From Cymbidium sinense (lineage: Eukaryota > Streptophyta > Magnoliopsida > Asparagales > Orchidaceae): a stretch of DNA of 64,000 bases. The stretch spans positions 314,433,001-314,497,000 of the forward strand of contig CM038214.1 in the NCBI GenBank assembly GCA_021442155.1, read 5' to 3'. Shown here in pieces: positions 62,401 to 64,000 of the stretch; the first letter of the stretch is position 1, and each line of letters opens with the position of its first letter. The notes under the pieces were generated by a model. That model was not told where the DNA came from. It was given only the letters and a program-made list of their open reading frames with translations, and did no database searches. Made by a program: the position numbers and the translations under genes.

Positions 62401-63100
62401 ACTCTCTTATGTTTATGTATTCTCATGTCAAGATGTCTATATTGATGATACTTTTCTTGAATGAGACTCCCTATCCTTGACTCTTAGCAATTTTCTATAT
62501 ACTCTAGATATGATTTTGCTTAGGTTTTTGCGGTAATAAAGCTCACAAGAATATCAACAAGGTGCTCCCTTCTCCAGTTTGTTGGCTATGATGGGTGATG
62601 ATCTCACTCCCTCTTAGGTGGTAGCTCATGTGATGTAACCCTTGAAGTTTGGATGCTCATACTTGCATCCAACATGGTGTGATTGAGCCTGAGCCTTCTC
62701 TATCACAATTCCTTACTGACATACTCATATTATATTGTTTTCTTCTAATTTTTTGTCTATATTACCTTAACTGTTCAAATCTCCCTCTTATTATAACTTT
62801 GCAGGTTATTCTATCTCCTTCTTTTGCAGGTCTGCTCCAGATTATCATGCATTCCCACATCCTCCAGAGCATTGGCTTTATTCTTACTTTAGCTTATTAT
62901 GTTAATCATCTTGTATCTTTTGATTGTTTTTATGCTTTCTTTTGCTCTTGGATGTACTTAGATAGGGGATTTACTCCTTAGGCTGATTGTAGCTCTTTGA
63001 GTAGTAGTTCTGGAGTTTACCCCCTTTTAAGGACCTTGTAACCCTCTTTTTGTGGCAATAAAATACCCATACATGGGGTTTCCCCAAAAAAAAAAAAAAA
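59464..63100 (+). other. LINE C long T/G-rich 3' region
   Basis: A 3.6 kb stretch without a conserved frame. The frames at 59836-60384, 60928-61260 and 61288-61689 are hydrophobic and do not align in frame with LINE B. Shared non-coding landmarks with LINE B include GGTGGACTCTTGCCCAGCTT (61381) and TTGTTGGTTGTAGAATTTCA (61570), matching 50540 and 50910. Two acceptor-like TTTGCAG|G sites lie near 62806 and 62829. The end module AGCTCATGTGATGTAACCCT, then GGAGTTTACCCCC and AATAAA, is common to the family. Confidence 0.75.
63057..63062 (+). promoter_or_regulatory. AATAAA poly(A) signal of LINE C
   Basis: AATAAA in TGTGGCAATAAAATACCC lies 24 bases before the A-tail at 63086-63100. Confidence 0.6.
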
Positions 63101-63240
63101 TGTTAAACCCTAAAACCTAAACCCTAACCCTAAAAACTAAACCACAAACTCTAAACCCTAAACTTAAACCAAAAGTAACTAAATAAATTAAAAAATAAAC
63201 CTAAACCCTAAATCCTAATAAACTTAAACCTAAACCTAAA
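63101..63240 (+). repeat. telomere-like block and GRP-unit leader, with right target-site duplication
   Basis: TTAAACCCTAAAACC at 63103-63117 is the right copy of the LINE C target repeat. A short CCCTAAA block and the conserved leader (AGTAACTAAATAAATTAAAA, then AATCCTAATAAAC) follow and run into GRP unit i. Confidence 0.75.
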
Positions 63241-63715
63241 CCCTAAGAATGGGCATAACCTTGATGACAAGAACATCACCGTAAACCAGGCTTAGTCTGG
63301 ATCTGGCGATGGAGGCAAAGGCAGAGGTTGGCGGTTATCGTAGTGGTGGTGGGGGATCTAGAGGTGCTGGTGGATAAGGAGGTGGTGGTCAGAGCAGTGG
63401 TGGTTATGAAGGAGGAGCGGTAGCGGTTATAACCGTGGTCGTGGTGGAGGGAGAGATCTGGTATATGATGGTGGATCCTAGAGGTGGGGTGGTTCGATGA
63501 ACGAGAAAGCGAATGACCAATCCAATTTGCTACTTAGGGAACTGTGTCTTTACATTTTTGATGGTTCTAATTATCTCGTATATGATGGTGGATCCCATCG
63601 AGAGGTAGTCAATTTTTATGTTAAACTTGTGTCTTTGAGAACTAGGTGTGTTACTTGGTTGATGAAAGCGAAAAGAAGAAATGTTGAATCTGAATTTATT
63701 CTCTATTAAAAAAAA
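63241..63715 (+). pseudogene. glycine-rich RNA-binding protein 3' fragment, unit i
   Basis: From 63248 the frame reads NGHNLDDKNITVNQA, then a TAG in place of Gln, then S and GSGDGG. The glycine tail continues in shifted frames with SGGGGSRGAGG, GGGGQSSGGYEG and a RGRGGGRD-like stretch. An exact 18-base copy of GTATATGATGGTGGATCC (63471-63488) sits at 63578-63595 inside the 3' UTR, where other units have CTAGGGTTTTTGATTTGC. That is an internal patch not seen in the other eight units. The end is GTTGAATCTGAATTTATTCT plus an A-run. Confidence 0.78.
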
Positions 63716-64000
63716 TAAAAATAAAATGAACTGAATAAACTAAGGTACAACCTAAACCAAAATAAATAAAATAAACTAAACTAAATAAATAATCCTAAAA
63801 TAAATAAAATAAACTAAAGCTAAATAAACTTAAAACCTAAAAATAAACTAAACCTAAACCTAAATAAAACTAAATAAAATCTAAACCTAAAATAAAATAA
63901 ACCCTAAACTAAATAAATAAACTAATTAAATTAACTAAATAAACTTAAATGAATAAAATAAACTAAACTAATACAAACAAAATAAAATATATAAAAACCT
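63716..64000 (+). repeat. degenerate CCTAAA/AATAAA tract running off the window
   Basis: AT-rich words like those at 35241-42060, without CCCTAAA-dense sequence. It does not show the AACCCTAAACTAAAACCTRA flank that follows most other GRP units. I see no gene. Confidence 0.88.

Larger units (their letters stand above)
53782..63100 (+). mobile_element. LINE C, near full length, decayed L1-type retrotransposon
   Basis: About 9.3 kb: 5' leader with the highest GC in the window (53782-53942), ORF1, ORF2, a 3.6 kb 3' region and an A-tail at 63086-63100. The 15-base repeat at both ends puts the target inside CCCTAAA repeats. It shares structure and sequence with LINE B along its whole length apart from the 5' leader, which differs. 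It is the best preserved of the three long copies, but stops and frameshifts are present in both ORFs. Confidence 0.92.

Noticed and set aside
22081..63100. LTR retrotransposon or integrated virus
   Set aside because: No long terminal repeats, no integrase or protease motif and no capsid motif were seen. The RT, endonuclease, zf-RVT and RNase H order with an A-tail is that of a plant LINE.

Overview
This window is repeat DNA from a land plant nuclear genome, most likely a seed plant. Three things show this: long stretches of degenerate Arabidopsis-type telomere repeat (CCCTAAA on the + strand), plant L1-type LINEs with the plant ORF1 layout (DUF4283-like region plus CCHC knuckle) and an RNase H domain after the reverse transcriptase, and repeated fragments of a plant glycine-rich RNA-binding protein (GRP7/8-like) gene. 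The species cannot be told from the sequence. I see no intact protein-coding gene, no tRNA or rRNA, and no CRISPR array.

Layout. About half of the window is telomere-like satellite: short CCCTAAA-dense blocks alternate with AT-rich blocks built of CCTAAA, ACTAAA and AATAAA words, all in one orientation and almost without G on the + strand. Nine pieces of the 3' end of a GRP gene (end of the RRM, glycine-rich tail, stop, 3' UTR, short A-tail) lie inside this satellite at 571, 6571, 8161, 8887, 11534, 17245, 20240, 32355 and 63241. All are on the + strand and all are broken. Their flanks on both sides are also conserved, so they look like a component of the repeat unit rather than nine separate insertions.

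Five LINE copies interrupt the arrays, all on the + strand: a 3' end at 1-570, a 5'-truncated copy at 10528-11530 with a target-site duplication, and three near-full-length decayed copies (A 22081-29773, B 43466-52502, C 53782-63100). A, B and C carry ORF1, an ORF2 of about 4 kb (endonuclease, RT, zf-RVT, RNase H) and an unusually long T/G-rich 3' region of 2.3-3.6 kb. All have frameshifts, stops or deletions and should be inactive.

Higher-order structure. The block at 1-8635 (LINE end, GRP unit, array, GRP unit, array, GRP unit) recurs in the same order at about 10955-20744, a tandem segmental duplication with an offset of roughly 10.9-12 kb. Within the arrays a spacer close to ACCTACCGGTTTACTTAATT recurs 22 times, often about 1.1 kb apart, at the switch from AT-rich to CCCTAAA-rich sequence; this defines a satellite monomer. 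The region at about 35.2-42.1 kb is a monotonous CCTAAA/AATAAA tract without that spacer. The most notable feature is a satellite that combines degenerate telomere repeat with a captured host-gene 3' end and is repeatedly invaded by one LINE lineage in one orientation.
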